This document shows, piece after piece, positions 47,662 through 56,291 of a DNA stretch of 64,000 nt. A model generated the notes under the pieces. It saw only the letters and a program-made list of their open reading frames with translations. It did not search any database and was not told where the DNA came from. The position numbers and the translations under genes are program-made. How positions within the stretch are numbered: position 1 is the first letter of the stretch; every line of letters starts with the position of its first letter. Origin of the DNA: Paenibacillus sonchi (lineage in GTDB: Bacteria > Bacillota > Bacilli > Paenibacillales > Paenibacillaceae); assembly GCF_016772475.1 (NCBI RefSeq), contig NZ_CP068595.1:6262001-6326000 (forward strand), read 5' to 3'.

Positions 47662-49047
47662 TCAGCGGAAAGGGAACTTCATGCCTTTGCCGCCAAGGCT
47701 CTTGAGCTGCTTCATGGCGTTTTTCTTACCGCCCTTGCCTCCGCCGCCCATCATGCCGGAGAACTGCTTCATCATCTTGCGCATTTCATCGAACTGTTTG
47801 ATGAGGCGGTTGACCTCCGCCACGTTGGTACCGCTGCCGGCGGCGATGCGCTTACGGCGGTTGTGGTTGATGATCTCGGGCTGGGCTTTCTCGGCCTTGG
47901 TCATAGAATGAACAATGGCTTCGACGCGGCCCATTTGTTTATCATCGACTTTGAGATCCTTCATGCCTTTGGATTTGTTCATGCCCGGCAGCATGTCGAG
48001 GATCTGGTCGATCGGGCCAAGCTTCTTGACCTGATCCATCTGCTCCAGGAAATCATCGAACGTAAATTCCGCATTGCGCATCTTACGTTCCATTTCCTTC
48101 GCTTTTTCGGTATCGATATTGGCCTGGGCCTTCTCGATCAGCGACAGCATATCGCCCATTCCGAGAATCCGCGATGCCATACGCTCCGGATGGAACGGCT
48201 CCAGCGCATCAATCTTCTCGCCCAGTGCAGCGAATTTGATCGGGCAGCCGGTGACGGCTTTGACAGACAACGCAGCACCGCCGCGGGTGTCACCATCAAG
48301 CTTCGTCAGCACTACGCCCGTAAGCTCCAGCTGTTTGTTGAAGCTGTCCGCAACGTTGACGGCATCCTGACCGGTCATGGCATCAACGACCAGCAGCACT
48401 TCATCAGGATTAGTAACGGTGTGAATCTGCTTCAGCTCTTCCATCAGCTCTTCATCAATATGCAGGCGGCCTGCGGTATCGATAATTACATAGTCCAGGT
48501 TGTTGTCCTTGGCATGCTGAACAGCCTGTCTGGCGATTTCCACCGGACTGGTCTGATCACCCAGCGTAAATACAGGAACCTTGATTTGTTCTCCCAGTAT
48601 CTGCAGCTGCTTAATCGCAGCCGGGCGGTAAATATCCCCCGCTACGAGCAGCGGGCGGTGGTTGCCCTTCTGCAGCAGCTTAGCCAGCTTGCCTGAAGTG
48701 GTGGTCTTCCCTGCCCCTTGCAGACCAGCCATCATAATTACAGTTGGCGGCTTGTTTGACTTGGCCAGCTTCGCCTGGCTTCCGCCCATCAGCTCGGTCA
48801 GTTCCTTGTTAACGATATCAATGATCACCATGCCGGGTGTAAAGCTGTCCATTACTTCCTTGCCAATGGACTTCTCCTTCACCTTGGACACGAATTCCTT
48901 GACTACCTTGAAGTTAACATCGGCTTCCAGAAGCGCCAGCCGCACTTCACGCATGGCTTCGTTCACGTCATCTTCGGATACTTTACCTTTGCCGCGCAGC
49001 TTGCTGAACACATTCTGCAATCTTCCGGTTAAACCTTCAAACGCCAT
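47662..49047 (-). CDS. ffh: Signal recognition particle protein Ffh
   Basis: Ffh is the SRP GTPase that targets membrane proteins. The G domain has G1 MAGLQGAGKTTTSGKLA, G3 DTAGR, and G4 TKLDG; the Met-rich M domain ends FSGMMGGGGKGGKKNAMKQL. 461 residues. The ylxM-ffh-rpsP order is preserved. Confidence 0.97.
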   Translation of the reverse strand: MAFEGLTGRLQNVFSKLRGKGKVSEDDVNEAMREVRLALLEADVNFKVVKEFVSKVKEKSIGKEVMDSFTPGMVIIDIVNKELTELMGGSQAKLAKSNKPPTVIMMAGLQGAGKTTTSGKLAKLLQKGNHRPLLVAGDIYRPAAIKQLQILGEQIKVPVFTLGDQTSPVEIARQAVQHAKDNNLDYVIIDTAGRLHIDEELMEELKQIHTVTNPDEVLLVVDAMTGQDAVNVADSFNKQLELTGVVLTKLDGDTRGGAALSVKAVTGCPIKFAALGEKIDALEPFHPERMASRILGMGDMLSLIEKAQANIDTEKAKEMERKMRNAEFTFDDFLEQMDQVKKLGPIDQILDMLPGMNKSKGMKDLKVDDKQMGRVEAIVHSMTKAEKAQPEIINHNRRKRIAAGSGTNVAEVNRLIKQFDEMRKMMKQFSGMMGGGGKGGKKNAMKQLKSLGGKGMKFPFR

Positions 49048-49068
49048 ATGCAGCTTCCTCCCTTCATG

Positions 49069-49425
49069 CTACTCTAACCTCTGCAAACGATCCACGAGCT
49101 CCGTGAACCGCAGTCTATATTGCTCAGGCAGCATCCCATTCTCCGGCAGTCTGCGCAGTTCTTCTAAGTATTTGCTGCGGCTCTCATGCTTCTTGAGCAA
49201 GCCCAGCTTCTCTTCGTAATTCTCCAGCACCTGCTCGGCACGCTTGATGTGCTCATACACGGCCTGGCGGCTGATCTCAAATTCAGCGGCGATTTCTCCC
49301 AGGGAGAAGTCATCGTGAAAATAATATTTAAGAAACGTTTGCTGCTTATCCGTAAGCAGCCGTTCATAAAAAGCAAATAACAAGTTGATCCGGTTGGTCT
49401 TCTCGAGCCTATTCTCCTGACTCAT
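49069..49425 (-). CDS. ylxM: YlxM/p13-like DNA-binding protein
   Basis: A 118-residue helix-turn-helix protein (FSLGEIAAEFEISRQAVYEHIKRAEQVLENYEEKLGLL), the conserved partner of ffh in Firmicutes; its role in SRP function is debated. The ATG at 49425 has GGGAG upstream. Stop is 21 bases from the ffh start. Confidence 0.93.
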   Translation of the reverse strand: MSQENRLEKTNRINLLFAFYERLLTDKQQTFLKYYFHDDFSLGEIAAEFEISRQAVYEHIKRAEQVLENYEEKLGLLKKHESRSKYLEELRRLPENGMLPEQYRLRFTELVDRLQRLE

Positions 49426-49797
49426 CAAGGGCACTCCCTTCGTCAAGGAAAAACACTTTACAGCTTCACAACGTCCCTTATGATACCTAAAACAAAGAAA
49501 GATGTCAAGCCTTTTTGCTTGTCATCTTTTTCTTTGTCAAACAGCAGCAGTTTTATCGTTCAATTTGAGACTATATAGAATGAACTTGTGATTTTTCTAC
49601 TTCGGGATTGGTCGTGACTACAGAGAATGTTTGGACTTCCGGCCGCTGTTGTCTGCAGATTTCTTGATTGTTACCGCTGTTCGCGGTGGAAATCCGCAGA
49701 CAAAGGCGGACGCATTCGCTCCTACAGTTCCAAACTTCTCTTCCGCCACCTTTTCCCTGTTTGTATATTTTCAAGTTCAATCTATATAGGCGCTATT
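49426..49797. other. Intergenic region between ylxM and the hemolysin III gene
   Basis: A 372-base gap; the main content is copy C of the inverted-repeat element (49571-49789). The part nearest ylxM must hold the ylxM-ffh promoter but no clear elements stand out. Confidence 0.55.
49571..49789. repeat. Intergenic inverted-repeat element, copy C
   Basis: A 219-base copy with the best terminal repeats (CTATATAGAATGAACTT and, on the other strand, CTATATAGATTGAACTT; 16 of 17 match). The interior carries the same nested hairpin (TCTGCAGATTTC / GAAATCCGCAGA with ACCGC/GCGGT inside) and the shared GGACTTCCGGCCGCTGTTG and GGCGGACGCATTCGCTCCT stretches of copy A. Confidence 0.87.
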
Positions 49798-50445
49798 TCA
49801 GTGAATAGGCAGCACGTATAGGAGGACTACAAAAAAGTGAGCGACCGTCCCTCCGAGCACAAACAGATGCCAGATCGCATGATGATACGGAAATCCCCGC
49901 CACACATAAAAAACCGTTCCCAGTGTATACAGCAGACCGCCAGCCAGCAGCAGCGTCATGCCTCCATCCGCCAGCACCGCTGACAGCGGGTTCCAGGCAA
50001 TCACAATCATCCAGCCCATAGCGATGTAGAAAATGGTGGACATAAACAGGAATTTCTTGACGAAAAAGGCTTTGAAGAACACCCCGAACACCGCGACGCC
50101 CCAGGCAATGCCGAACAGGGTCCAGCCGAGTGTCCCCCGGATGGCGACCAGCATAAAGGGTGTGTAAGTACCGGCTATGAACAAGTAGATGGAGGAATGG
50201 TCCAGGAATTCAAAAAAGTCCTTTGCTTTTCCTTCCTTAAGACTATGCACCATCGTTGAATTAATATACAGCAGCAGCATCGTGGCACCGTAAATGGAGA
50301 AGCTGACTACATGCCAGGCTGTACCGTTCTGTGCAGCGAAGACGACCAGCAGCACCAGCGCAGCTATGCTTAAGAGAACTCCAATCCCATGTGTTACTGC
50401 ATTTGCAACCTCTTCCTTGCGGCTGTATGTGTGTGTATTAGCCAT
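49798..50445 (-). CDS. Hemolysin III/PAQR family membrane protein
   Basis: A 215-residue seven-helix membrane protein. The HlyIII signatures are present: VANAVTHGIGVLLSI, LDHSSIYLFIAGTYTPF, and WHLFVLGGTVAHF with the histidines that bind metal in the PAQR superfamily. The ATG at 50445 (MANTHTYSRKEE) was chosen over an upstream start at 50508. The activity in bacteria is unclear. Confidence 0.9.
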   Translation of the reverse strand: MANTHTYSRKEEVANAVTHGIGVLLSIAALVLLVVFAAQNGTAWHVVSFSIYGATMLLLYINSTMVHSLKEGKAKDFFEFLDHSSIYLFIAGTYTPFMLVAIRGTLGWTLFGIAWGVAVFGVFFKAFFVKKFLFMSTIFYIAMGWMIVIAWNPLSAVLADGGMTLLLAGGLLYTLGTVFYVWRGFPYHHAIWHLFVLGGTVAHFFVVLLYVLPIH

Positions 50446-50537
50446 CCCACTAATCCTTCCATTGTACACTTTCCTTCTATTATATTCCCTTTGGCGGATA
50501 CCTTCCACCTTGCTGCGGATAGTGTATCCTTAACCGG

Positions 50538-52055
50538 CTACAGTTGATAAAGCTCTGTATATTTGGCTTCCAGGTAATCGGCCAGATAATCGGGATTCAG
50601 CGGCTCCCCGGTCACCTGCTCAATAATTTGCGACGGGGTCAGGCTTTGGCCATAACGGTAGATTTTCTCCGTGAGCCAGTCCTTGATCGGCAGCAGATTC
50701 CCGGCGGCAATCAGATCCTCGAATTCCGGCAGCTCTTGGCGCAGCGTATTCAAAATTTGTGCGGCATACATATTCCCCAGCGAATAAGAGGCAAAATAAC
50801 CGAAATCCCCGCCTGACCAGTGAACATCCTGCAGCACGCCCAGCGCATTGCTTGGAGGTGTAATCCCAAGATACTCCTGATACTTCGCATTCCATACGCC
50901 CGGCAGATCGTTAACCTCCAGCCCTTCATTAAAAATCAGCTTCTCAATCTCATAACGGATAATGATATGCAGATTATAGGTCAGCTCGTCGGCTTCAATG
51001 CGGATGAAGGAATTTGCCACACTGTTGATCGCACGGTAGAAGTCCTCCACCTCCACACCGGCAAGCTGCTCGGGAAAATGCTGCTGCAGATCGCCATAGT
51101 AGCGGTGCCAGAAGGCGCGGCTGCGGCCGATCATATTTTCCCATAGTCTGGACTGGGATTCATGGATGCCCATAGAAGCGCCCTGAGCCAGCGGTGTGCC
51201 GACAAGCTCCTTGCTGATGTTCTGTTCATAAAGTGCATGCCCGCCTTCGTGCAGCGAGCTGAATACAGCGCTTGTGACATTGTCCGGCAAGTAGTTCGTC
51301 GTGATGCGGACATCCCCCGGATTGAGTCCGGTAGCGAACGGATGGACACTCTCGTCCAGGCGTCCGGCTTCAAAATCAAAACCCATCTGCCCAAGAATGA
51401 ACAAACCGAACTTCTCCTGCTGCTCCTTTGGAAAGACCTGGGCAAGAAACTCCTTATCGGGCTTGTTCGGCGAAGCCGAAATAGCCTCCACAAGCGGAAC
51501 GAGGCGGCTGCGCAAACGGCCGAAGATGTCGTCCAGCTTTTCTACCGTCAGATCAGGCTCGTACATATCAAGCAAGGTGTCATAACGGGAGTCTTTTACC
51601 CCCCAATGATCGATGAACTCCTGTGTAAAGGCTACGATTTTGCTCAAATAAGGCGCAAAGGAATTAAAATCACCGCTTTCCTTGGCTTCCTCCCAAATGG
51701 TCTGCGCATGGGCGGTGAGTACGGAATACTCCTCGTAGCTTTTGGCAGGAATGCTCTGGCTGCGCTCATACTCCTTGCGGCAATCCTTGACGATTTTATT
51801 CTGGACGTCGCTTAACTGATTCATGACCTCAGGGCGGCTGAAAAATTGTGTGAACTCGCCCATTTCAGTTGAAGTCTGCAGCCTGAAGATTTCCCCGCTG
51901 ATGAGCCCGATAGTATTGGAACGGGTCTCTACACCTTTGCGCGGCGCACCTGTCCGCAAATCCCAATGCAGCAGGCCAATTGCCTCTGTGTATCCGCTTA
52001 GTTTGGATAATAGCCCGCTGAATTTCTCCCACTCTTCCTTGACCAGTTGTTCCAT
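50538..52055 (-). CDS. M32 family metallocarboxypeptidase
   Basis: A 505-residue zinc carboxypeptidase (thermostable carboxypeptidase Taq type). The HEGGH zinc motif is in SSLHEGGHALYEQ; IHESQSRLWENMIGRS follows, as in the family. It releases C-terminal amino acids from peptides. It stands alone with a divergent 500-base gap upstream. Confidence 0.96.
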   Translation of the reverse strand: MEQLVKEEWEKFSGLLSKLSGYTEAIGLLHWDLRTGAPRKGVETRSNTIGLISGEIFRLQTSTEMGEFTQFFSRPEVMNQLSDVQNKIVKDCRKEYERSQSIPAKSYEEYSVLTAHAQTIWEEAKESGDFNSFAPYLSKIVAFTQEFIDHWGVKDSRYDTLLDMYEPDLTVEKLDDIFGRLRSRLVPLVEAISASPNKPDKEFLAQVFPKEQQEKFGLFILGQMGFDFEAGRLDESVHPFATGLNPGDVRITTNYLPDNVTSAVFSSLHEGGHALYEQNISKELVGTPLAQGASMGIHESQSRLWENMIGRSRAFWHRYYGDLQQHFPEQLAGVEVEDFYRAINSVANSFIRIEADELTYNLHIIIRYEIEKLIFNEGLEVNDLPGVWNAKYQEYLGITPPSNALGVLQDVHWSGGDFGYFASYSLGNMYAAQILNTLRQELPEFEDLIAAGNLLPIKDWLTEKIYRYGQSLTPSQIIEQVTGEPLNPDYLADYLEAKYTELYQL

Positions 52056-52558
52056 GGCCCAACACCCGCTTTCTCTATTTTTACCAGCTCCTCTTGATGA
52101 TACTTTTTTAAATCCGCATAATCAACATCGCCTATAGAAAATAGCTCCCAACTTTCTCAGAGCCGCAGGCTGCTGGTAAAGTGTGGCAGCTTTCGCATCA
52201 AGGTGAGCAAGGAACCTTTGTGATTTTTCCACAAGCAGATCCGTTGGAAATCGCAGGTTATTGACTCCTGTTAATTATAATCCTTATAATCAACTACAGA
52301 AGAATATATCTTCAATTTGAAATACTGGGGCGCCAATGTGTCCCGGCAGGCTGCCGGAACGCTGTGCAGTGTGTCCACCGGCAACACGCAAACCTCTTTT
52401 TTCGTGACTGGATGTGCGAAAGGAATCTTAAGGGAGTATATTAAGAATTAGCAATTATGGGGCAGGATGCTCACAAAACTAAGCGTATGCTATTAGGCGG
52501 GTTTCGCGAAGTGAGTCTGGGAATCTATGCTATCAAAACTTTTAGGAGGCAGCAGGTC
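52056..52558 (+). promoter_or_regulatory. Long upstream region of the carbonic anhydrase gene
   Basis: A 503-base gap. On the plus strand TTGACT (52261-52266) and TATAAT (52285-52290), 18 bases apart, form a strong housekeeping promoter. The transcript would carry a leader of about 265 bases containing the hairpin CCGGCA-GGC-TGCCGG (about 52343-52357) and a second element at 52472-52549. The minus-strand half must hold the M32 gene promoter. Confidence 0.6.
52472..52549 (+). promoter_or_regulatory. Structured leader element, copy 1
   Basis: CAAAACT-AAGCGTATGCT, a roughly 35-base stem-loop region, then TATGCTATCAAAACTTTTAGGAGG with the RBS built in. It closely resembles the element at 53272 in both sequence and total length (76 bases between CAAAAC and the RBS). 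A shared 5' leader motif is inferred; no known riboswitch is recognised. Confidence 0.5.
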
Positions 52559-53136
52559 ATGAGTCAAATCACAGATATTTTGGAGTTTAACAAGAAATTC
52601 GTCGAACAAAAAGAATACGAAGCTTATTTGACCAGCCGCTTTCCCGACAAAAAGATGCTGATCATTACTTGCATGGACACACGGCTCGTGGAGCTTTTGC
52701 CCAAAGCTATGAATTTCAAGAACGGAGACGTCAAAATCATTAAAAATGCCGGTGCGGTCATTTCTCAGCCCTTCGGGAGCGTTATGCGCAGCGTGATGGT
52801 TGCCTTGTACGAGCTGGATGCGGATGAGGTCATTGTTGTCGGCCACTATGAATGCGGGATGGCTTCGCTGAACGCTGACAAAATGATCAACTCGATTAAA
52901 GAACGCGGGGTTTCCGATGAGGTTCTCTCCACTCTGGAGAATTCGGGCATTAAGCTTACCAAATGGCTGCGCGGGTTTGATAATGTGGAAGAAGGGGTAA
53001 TTCAGACTGTGGAGCTGATTAAGCGCCATCCTTTACTCCCCCAAACGTACCTGTTCACGGCATGATCATCGATCCGGCCACCGGAGCGCTTGAGCTGGTG
53101 TCTGACGGGTATGCGGAGAACAAGGCAACTCTCTGA
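52559..53136 (+). pseudogene. Beta-carbonic anhydrase, split by a frameshift
   Basis: Beta-class carbonic anhydrase interconverts CO2 and bicarbonate. From the ATG at 52559 (AGGAGG 10 bases upstream) the protein has CMDTRL and the HYECGM zinc motif. It runs in frame to a stop at 53065, but the family C-terminus continues in another frame as VPVHGMIIDPATG through to TGA at 53134. The break is at a C5 run (53038-53042): one extra C gives HPLLPPNVPVHGMIIDP and a 192-residue protein. An error in the homopolymer is the simplest explanation. A terminator follows at once. Confidence 0.9.
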
Positions 53137-53148
53137 AACACTGCTGTG

Positions 53149-53177
53149 GCGCGGATCTCGAATCCGCGCATTTTTTT
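53149..53177 (+). terminator. Terminator after carbonic anhydrase gene
   Basis: A perfect 8-bp stem GCGCGGAT / ATCCGCGC with a 5-base loop is followed by T7. It is the strongest terminator in this part of the window. Confidence 0.9.
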
Positions 53178-53271
53178 GGGTTCAGTACCTTCCAATTTCT
53201 GCAAATCAGCAATTGTGATATTTAAAATTGAAACCTTCTCTCATGCGCTGCGTATTACCGGGCAGATACAC

Positions 53272-53348
53272 CAAACCAAGCGCATGCTTCCGAAGCAAGC
53301 TTATACGTGCTGATTCAGGAAGCAGATGCTAACAAAACTTATGGGAGG
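53272..53348 (+). promoter_or_regulatory. Structured leader element, copy 2
   Basis: CAAACCAAGCGCATGCT, a stem-loop (GCTTCC / GGAAGC), then GATGCTAACAAAACTTATGGGAGG with the RBS. It parallels the element at 52472 with the same spacing. It directly precedes the membrane protein gene. Confidence 0.5.
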
Positions 53349-53361
53349 GTACTTGTACTCA

Positions 53362-53799
53362 ATGAAACCAATGAAACGTGTAATGATGATTCTCATGGCC
53401 TTTACCCTGTTCTTTGCTGTCACCGCTCCTGACTTTGCGGATGCGAGACGCGGAGGGGGCGGCTTCAAATCCGGAACCCGTGGATACACCACTACGCCGA
53501 AAAAATCTACTACAAATAACGTGAAACAAAGCGATAGCAGTACAGGAACAAAAGCCGGCACAGCCGCCAAAGCAAACCGTGGATTTTTCAGCGGCGGCAG
53601 CTTAATGAAAGGCCTGATGATCGGCGGGATTGCCGGCTTTCTCTTCGGCGGCTTGTTCGCCGGAATGGGCGCCTTTGGGAACCTGCTCGGCTTCGCCGTT
53701 AACATGCTGGCCGTCTACCTTGTTGTAATGCTGATTATGACCTTCTTCCGCCGCAGAAAGGAACGGCGCAGACTTCAGGAACGGGATGGCCGATACTAA
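53362..53799 (+). CDS. Secreted or membrane protein with signal peptide
   Basis: About 145 residues: a signal peptide (MKPMKRVMMILMAFTLFFAV, cleavage near residue 28), a Gly/Ser/Lys-rich linker, and a glycine-rich hydrophobic region of two membrane segments (about 80-105 and 108-132) with a basic tail. I recognise no family. The start at 53362 was chosen because GGGAGG lies 12 bases upstream. It overlaps the next gene's start. Confidence 0.65.
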   Translation: MKPMKRVMMILMAFTLFFAVTAPDFADARRGGGGFKSGTRGYTTTPKKSTTNNVKQSDSSTGTKAGTAAKANRGFFSGGSLMKGLMIGGIAGFLFGGLFAGMGAFGNLLGFAVNMLAVYLVVMLIMTFFRRRKERRRLQERDGRY

Positions 53800-54088
53800 T
53801 ATGGCATTGACTGTTCTAAGCATGGACGAGATCATTAACGCTATCTGCCTGCATATGGCTGAACGCAAGGGTGTCCGGGTGCAGGAGGTCCAGGTGGAGC
53901 TTAGCTGGGAGGAAGACACCGGCTATACCGCAGAGGTGTGGGTCCAAGGCCGGAGCCAGTATCTGGTCGAGTCAAACATGATCGAGGCGATCCTCCGCTA
54001 TTTGGACGGAGAGTACGGCATCCGCGCCTACCGTGAGGATGTGCGGCTGGAATTGGATGAAGAGATTACGGCGGTTGTGAATACGTAA
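53786..54088 (+). CDS. YxcD-like protein (DUF2653)
   Basis: A 100-residue soluble protein matching the DUF2653/YxcD family (MDEIINAICLHMAERKGVRVQEVQVELSWEEDTGYTAEVWVQGR, residues 13 to 56, and LDGEYGIRAYREDVRLELDEEI). Function unknown. It overlaps the membrane protein gene by 14 bases, so the two are coupled. A terminator follows. Confidence 0.82.
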   Translation: MADTNMALTVLSMDEIINAICLHMAERKGVRVQEVQVELSWEEDTGYTAEVWVQGRSQYLVESNMIEAILRYLDGEYGIRAYREDVRLELDEEITAVVNT

Positions 54089-54104
54089 ATATTTCTGCAC
54101 AAGA

Positions 54105-54137
54105 AACTGTCCGGCTATCGCAGCGGACAGTTTTTTT
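54105..54137 (+). terminator. Terminator after yxcD-like gene
   Basis: AACTGTCCG and CGGACAGTT arms around a 10-base loop are followed by T7. Confidence 0.88.
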
Positions 54138-54330
54138 GTATTGTCTGTTCTCTTATATGAAACACGATAGATTCCACAAAATTCATACTAGTTCGAGCAT
54201 ACCGCCTTTCTCCAGTTCATCCAATCAGACCAAATTTAGGATCGGATACACGGGCGAAATTAAGCACATTCTACACTAGGTTATCCAAACCGTTACCATG
54301 AGCAGTAACTTCCTGAAAGGTGTGTAGCCA

Positions 54331-54864
54331 ATGAGCCGCAGCATGACATTTCTGATCGCCCGCCACGGACTGGCCACAGGCAATCAAATGGATGCACCCT
54401 TAAGTCCGGTTGGACTAGGTCAAGCCGAACAATTGGCCGGCTTGTTAGCCGGGATGGAGAATGTCCACATTGACAAGTTCCTGTCCAGTCCTTATAGGAG
54501 AGCCTGGCAAACAGCCGAGATCATTGAGAAAAGGCTGTCTATTAAGCTTGAACAGGCAGACCGCCGGCTGAAGGAGAAGGGAGTCCAAGGCTTTGACGAA
54601 GATGAGACTGACGAAGAAGTGCTTAGCCGTGTGACAGGGCTGGCGGAGGAATTGCTTGAAGGCGATTCTCAGACCGTGCTGCTTGTCACGCACCGGTTGA
54701 CAATGACACTTCTTATGAACCGGTATGATCCAAGTTTTACACTGGAACAGGGACGCCACATCACCAACCCTGATCTGTATGAACTGAAGTTTACTCATGG
54801 CAATGGACATGTGAAGCGGTTATTGAACGCTGTACAGCACCAAACCGAACCAGCCCAAATTTAA
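54331..54864 (+). CDS. Histidine phosphatase family protein
   Basis: A 177-residue phosphoglycerate-mutase-like phosphatase. The catalytic RHG is in LIARHGLATGNQ and the second histidine is in LVTHRLT. The substrate is unknown. It stops 15 bases before the HExxxH gene, so the two are probably one operon. Confidence 0.88.
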   Translation: MSRSMTFLIARHGLATGNQMDAPLSPVGLGQAEQLAGLLAGMENVHIDKFLSSPYRRAWQTAEIIEKRLSIKLEQADRRLKEKGVQGFDEDETDEEVLSRVTGLAEELLEGDSQTVLLVTHRLTMTLLMNRYDPSFTLEQGRHITNPDLYELKFTHGNGHVKRLLNAVQHQTEPAQI

Positions 54865-54878
54865 GGAGGAGATTGTCC

Positions 54879-56291
54879 ATGCAAGGATTACTCGAAAGAA
54901 ACCGGATTACAACGCTTATGAACCCCGATATCTCGAATATGACAGCCTGCATCGAAAATGTAAAAAGAGCAGTGCTTCTAAATCTTCAAGGGCCACTGGA
55001 CCCTACGGACTACAATCAATTAAGAGGCCGGCTATACGCGGCCAAGGACAAGCTTCCGAAACTGTATCAGCAAACCGTAGCCATTCCCTTTATTCTGGCG
55101 CTTGACGAGTTGGGGCAGCAAGGATTCTCCGATCTGCTCGCCCGGGACCCGCAAAGAAACGGCATTGCCCGGCTTATGCTGGATATTGCCCACTGCATTT
55201 TACAGAATGGCGAAGGCTACAATGCGCTGGCAACCGATGCTTTCCAGGAAATTGTCAGTGACCTTTATGACGGCTTTCTCAGCGCCGAGGATCGTGTCGG
55301 CATTAAGCTGCCAGATCTCAGCGTAATTCCCGCCCTTGTAAAGTGGGGAGAGCCGGACAGCGGCCCTTATACCTGGCCTTCGGATGCCACAGTTGCTTTC
55401 AATGTCGGTGCAGCACTCGTAAACCTCCCTCCCGCCAATGCGTTCAGCGGATTATTGGCCTGGTCAAGCATTCCGCATGAAGTATGCGGCCATGATATCC
55501 TTCATGCCGATCTCGGCCTGATGGAGGAGTTATCCAGGCTGGTCCATATCCGGCTGACGGAAGCTAACATTGGCAGCGGTCTGCCGGAGTATTGGGCCTC
55601 ACGCATTGATGAGACTGCCGCCGATGTGCTCGGTGTACTGAATCTTGGACCAGCCGCAGCCATTGGCCTTGTCGGTTACTTCCGCGGCATGAACGCCGCC
55701 TTCTCCGGTCAGGCAAAGCTGCGCAATGCTGGACCGTCCCGTGATCCGCATGCGGCGGATATTCTGCGCGGGTACCTGGGAGCCTATGCCACCGCACTGC
55801 TGAAGTTTGATCAGGCAGAAGCCTGGAGCAAAGTGATCGAGGCAGAAACCGACAAAGATTTGACCGGTATTGAAATTGACGACACCGCTGTGGACGCCGC
55901 AGCCGCGAAGCGTTCTGCGCAAATTGTCGCCACAACCATCATGACCGAAAAGCTGCACAGTCTGGAGAATCACAGCCTGAATGAAATCCAGAACTGGAGC
56001 AACAAGGATGAGAATATCGCCGCCTCCCTGCGTATTCTGCTGCAGACTACAGGCTCGCTCAAAGAGGAATACCGGTCGGGATACTATGCAGCACATGTAG
56101 TGGCAGCAGCGGTGACAGCCGGGCTGTCCGCCCATAGCGATCTGGACATCATTTTCAACCGGATGCAATCTTTGCTCAAAATCATGCACGATACGAACCC
56201 TGCCTGGGGACCGCTCTTCGTGCAGCATCCTGGCGATATCACACGCCACCTGCTTTATTATCCAGCCGCACCGGAAGAATTGTTCCTCTAA
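54879..56291 (+). CDS. Large protein with HExxxH metal-binding motif
   Basis: A 470-residue protein from the ATG at 54879 (GGAGGAG 7 bases upstream). Its clearest feature is SSIPHEVCGHDILHAD, with HExxxH at residues 200-205 and a further His209, plus a glutamate/aspartate in RIDETAADVLGV (E245) that could complete a metal site. The pattern is that of a metalloprotein or peptidase-like enzyme, but I recognise no named family. It has no signal peptide or membrane segment, so it is cytoplasmic. Confidence 0.8.
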   Translation: MQGLLERNRITTLMNPDISNMTACIENVKRAVLLNLQGPLDPTDYNQLRGRLYAAKDKLPKLYQQTVAIPFILALDELGQQGFSDLLARDPQRNGIARLMLDIAHCILQNGEGYNALATDAFQEIVSDLYDGFLSAEDRVGIKLPDLSVIPALVKWGEPDSGPYTWPSDATVAFNVGAALVNLPPANAFSGLLAWSSIPHEVCGHDILHADLGLMEELSRLVHIRLTEANIGSGLPEYWASRIDETAADVLGVLNLGPAAAIGLVGYFRGMNAAFSGQAKLRNAGPSRDPHAADILRGYLGAYATALLKFDQAEAWSKVIEAETDKDLTGIEIDDTAVDAAAAKRSAQIVATTIMTEKLHSLENHSLNEIQNWSNKDENIAASLRILLQTTGSLKEEYRSGYYAAHVVAAAVTAGLSAHSDLDIIFNRMQSLLKIMHDTNPAWGPLFVQHPGDITRHLLYYPAAPEELFL

